From positions 1-7,580 of the forward strand of contig JAZOWO010000058.1 in NCBI GenBank assembly GCA_045659265.1: DNA of 7,580 nt, read 5' to 3'. This DNA is from UMGS1649 sp045659265 (GTDB taxonomy: Bacteria > Bacillota > Clostridia > TANB77 > CAG-465). The translations under genes were made by a program, and so were the position numbers. The notes under the pieces were generated by a model. That model ran no database searches. It was not told where the DNA came from and saw only the letters and a program-made list of their open reading frames with translations. Within the stretch, counting starts at the first letter, position 1; each line of letters opens with the position of its first letter. This document shows positions 5,854-7,580 of this stretch, piece after piece.

Positions 5854-7580
5854 ATGTCTGAATTAATTACAGGACAAAAAAGAAGTGCAAGATGCACAGA
5901 GTTTACTGAAGCCGATGTTGGTAAAAACGTAACAGTTATGGGTTGGGTAGACACAAGAAGAGATATGGGTAAAATCATATTCGTAGATTTAAGAGATAGA
6001 AGCGGAATAATCCAAGTAGTTATAGACGATAGAGTGTCAGCTGAAGATTTTGAAAAAGCAAGTCATATTAAAAACGAATATGTAATATCTGTAGAAGGTG
6101 TGGTTAATAAAAGAGATGATTCAAAAGTTAACCCTAAATTAAAAACAGGAACAATAGAAGTTATTGCTAAAACTGTTAGAATACTTTCAGAATGCGATAC
6201 TTTACCATTCCAAATTGAAGAAGCAGATCAAGTAGGAGATCAAACAAGACTTAAATATAGATATCTAGATTTAAGAAGCAAATCAATGCAAAGAAACTTA
6301 AAATTAAAAAGTGATATTTGCCACATTACAAGAAACTTCTTCCATGATGAAGGATTTATTGAAGTTGAAACTCCAATGTTAAATAAATCTACACCAGAAG
6401 GAGCAAGAGACTATCTTGTACCAAGTAGAGTAAATCCGGGAATGTTCTATGCATTACCTCAATCTCCACAATTATTTAAACAAATATTAATGTTATCTGG
6501 ATACGATAGATATATCCAAATAGCTAGATGTTTTAGAGATGAGGACTTAAGAGCAGACAGACAACCAGAATTTACACAAATAGATATGGAATTATCTTTT
6601 GTTGATGAAGATGATGTAATCGATGTAAATGAAAGATACTTAAAGAAAATATTCAAAGAAATTAAAGCTATAGATATTGAAACTCCATTCATGAGAATGC
6701 CTTATGATGAAGCAATGAGAAGATTTGGTTCAGATAAGCCAGACTTAAGATTTGGTATGGAACTTACAGATATGTCAGATATATTTGCAGGTTGCGAATT
6801 CAAAGTGTTTGCAGATACTATAGCTAAAGGTGGAAGCGTTAGAACAATAACAGTTCCAGGTGCAGCAAACTATACTAGAAAACAAATTGATGAATTAATA
6901 GAATTTGTTAAAATATATAAAGCAAAAGGTCTTGCATCATTTGCTATTGAAAACGGAGAATACAAATCTAACATATTACGTTTCATGTCTGAAGATATAA
7001 TAGCTAAAGTTGTTGAAAGAGCAAACGCTAAAGAAGGTGACTTAGTATTATTCGTAGCAGACACTAACGAAGTTGTATTTGCAGCTTTAGGTGCATTAAG
7101 ATGCGAAATGGCTAAGAGATTAAATCTAATAAACAAAGATGAATACAAATTCTTATGGGTAGTAGATTTCCCAATGTTCGAATGGGATGAAGAAAATAAC
7201 AGATGTAAAGCTGTTCACCATCCATTCACAGCACCTAAGGATGAAGATCTAGCATTTATGGAAGAAAGACCATTAGATGTTAAAGCTAAAGCTTATGATA
7301 TCGTATTAAACGGTACAGAACTTGGTGGAGGAAGTATTAGAATTCACTCAAGAGAAGTTCAAAGAAGAGTATTTAATCTACTTGGATTTACAGATGAACA
7401 AGCTCAAGCTAGATTTGGTTTCTTATTAGATGCATTTAAATATGGTGTACCACCTCATGGCGGTTTAGCATATGGTCTAGACAGACTTGTAATGTTAGTT
7501 TTAGGATTAGATACAATACGTGATACAATTGCATTCCCTAAAGATAAGAGCGCAAGTTGTCAAATGTCTGAAGCTCCAAA
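5854..7580 (+). CDS. aspS: Aspartyl-tRNA synthetase (3' end cut by the window)
   Basis: AspRS joins L-aspartate to tRNA-Asp using ATP, in the cytoplasm as a homodimer. The frame stays open from the ATG to the window edge (575 full codons); the bacterial family is usually near 590-600 residues, so only a short tail is missing. The N-terminal OB-fold anticodon-binding domain includes GWVDTRRDMGKIIFVDLRDR (30-49). Class II motif 1 lies around FLHDEGFIEVETPML-like sequence (here FFHDEGFIEVETPML). The flipping loop reads STPEGARDYLVPSR, followed by QSPQLFKQ. Motif 2 is RCFRDEDLRADRQPEFTQ (225-242). The GAD insertion domain typical of bacterial AspRS follows from about FGSDKPDLRFGMEL. The catalytic core resumes with FPMFEW, HHPFTAP and LGGGSIRIH, and motif 3 is GGLAYGLDR (536-544). 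The start is fixed by GGAGG (5841-5845) eight bases upstream. Expression is governed by the Asp T-box just upstream. hisS, often its operon partner in Firmicutes, is not upstream here. At the position that helps decide discriminating versus nondiscriminating charging it has Met38. Confidence 0.98.
   Translation, partial: MSELITGQKRSARCTEFTEADVGKNVTVMGWVDTRRDMGKIIFVDLRDRSGIIQVVIDDRVSAEDFEKASHIKNEYVISVEGVVNKRDDSKVNPKLKTGTIEVIAKTVRILSECDTLPFQIEEADQVGDQTRLKYRYLDLRSKSMQRNLKLKSDICHITRNFFHDEGFIEVETPMLNKSTPEGARDYLVPSRVNPGMFYALPQSPQLFKQILMLSGYDRYIQIARCFRDEDLRADRQPEFTQIDMELSFVDEDDVIDVNERYLKKIFKEIKAIDIETPFMRMPYDEAMRRFGSDKPDLRFGMELTDMSDIFAGCEFKVFADTIAKGGSVRTITVPGAANYTRKQIDELIEFVKIYKAKGLASFAIENGEYKSNILRFMSEDIIAKVVERANAKEGDLVLFVADTNEVVFAALGALRCEMAKRLNLINKDEYKFLWVVDFPMFEWDEENNRCKAVHHPFTAPKDEDLAFMEERPLDVKAKAYDIVLNGTELGGGSIRIHSREVQRRVFNLLGFTDEQAQARFGFLLDAFKYGVPPHGGLAYGLDRLVMLVLGLDTIRDTIAFPKDKSASCQMSEAP

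Noticed and set aside
6459..7148. Minus-strand open frames inside aspS
   Set aside because: The plus strand here encodes a continuous, motif-complete AspRS; these are shadows.
1..7580. CRISPR array, tRNA genes, insertion sequences or phage integration sites
   Set aside because: No regularly spaced direct repeats, cloverleaf sequences, transposase frames or duplicated attachment-like ends were seen.

Overview
This is a 7.6 kb, visibly AT-rich stretch in which every gene is on the + strand. Codon use strongly favours AGA for arginine and A/T in third positions. The rho-independent terminators, AGGAGG-type ribosome binding sites, a T-box riboswitch and an RNase P RNA that folds like the ancestral (type A) class together point to a low-GC Bacillota, more likely Clostridia than Bacilli. 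I cannot name the species.

Layout: (1) 1-223, the C-terminal end of a GGTF-repeat (probably beta-helix) protein, closed by a strong terminator. (2) 384-3212, a complete uvrA for nucleotide excision repair, preceded by an extended -10 promoter whose -10 lies in one arm of a perfect 10-bp inverted repeat. (3) 3317-4462, an unnamed cytoplasmic protein. I read it as a peptidase MA-like (gluzincin) fold that has lost its zinc-binding residues and has a 67-residue acidic tract between the two halves of the former active site. (4) 4581-4908, rnpB (RNase P RNA) with its own promoter and terminator. (5) 5027-5500, a small single-pass membrane protein with one fibronectin type III-like domain outside. 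(6) 5515-5781, a promoter and T-box leader whose specifier codon reads GAC (Asp) and whose T-box bulge reads UGGC, matching the tRNA-Asp discriminator G. (7) 5854 to the window end, aspS (aspartyl-tRNA synthetase), complete except for roughly the last 15-20 residues.

Most transcription units look monocistronic: terminators follow the first protein, uvrA, the MA-like protein and rnpB. The exception is the membrane protein gene, which has no terminator of its own and runs straight into the T-box leader, so its transcripts should meet the aspS attenuator. The genes are mainly housekeeping (DNA repair, tRNA 5' processing, tRNA charging). I do not see a defence system, CRISPR array or mobile element. 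The least explained items are the MA-like pseudoenzyme, the dyad over the uvrA promoter, and the FN3 membrane protein sitting between rnpB and the aspS leader.
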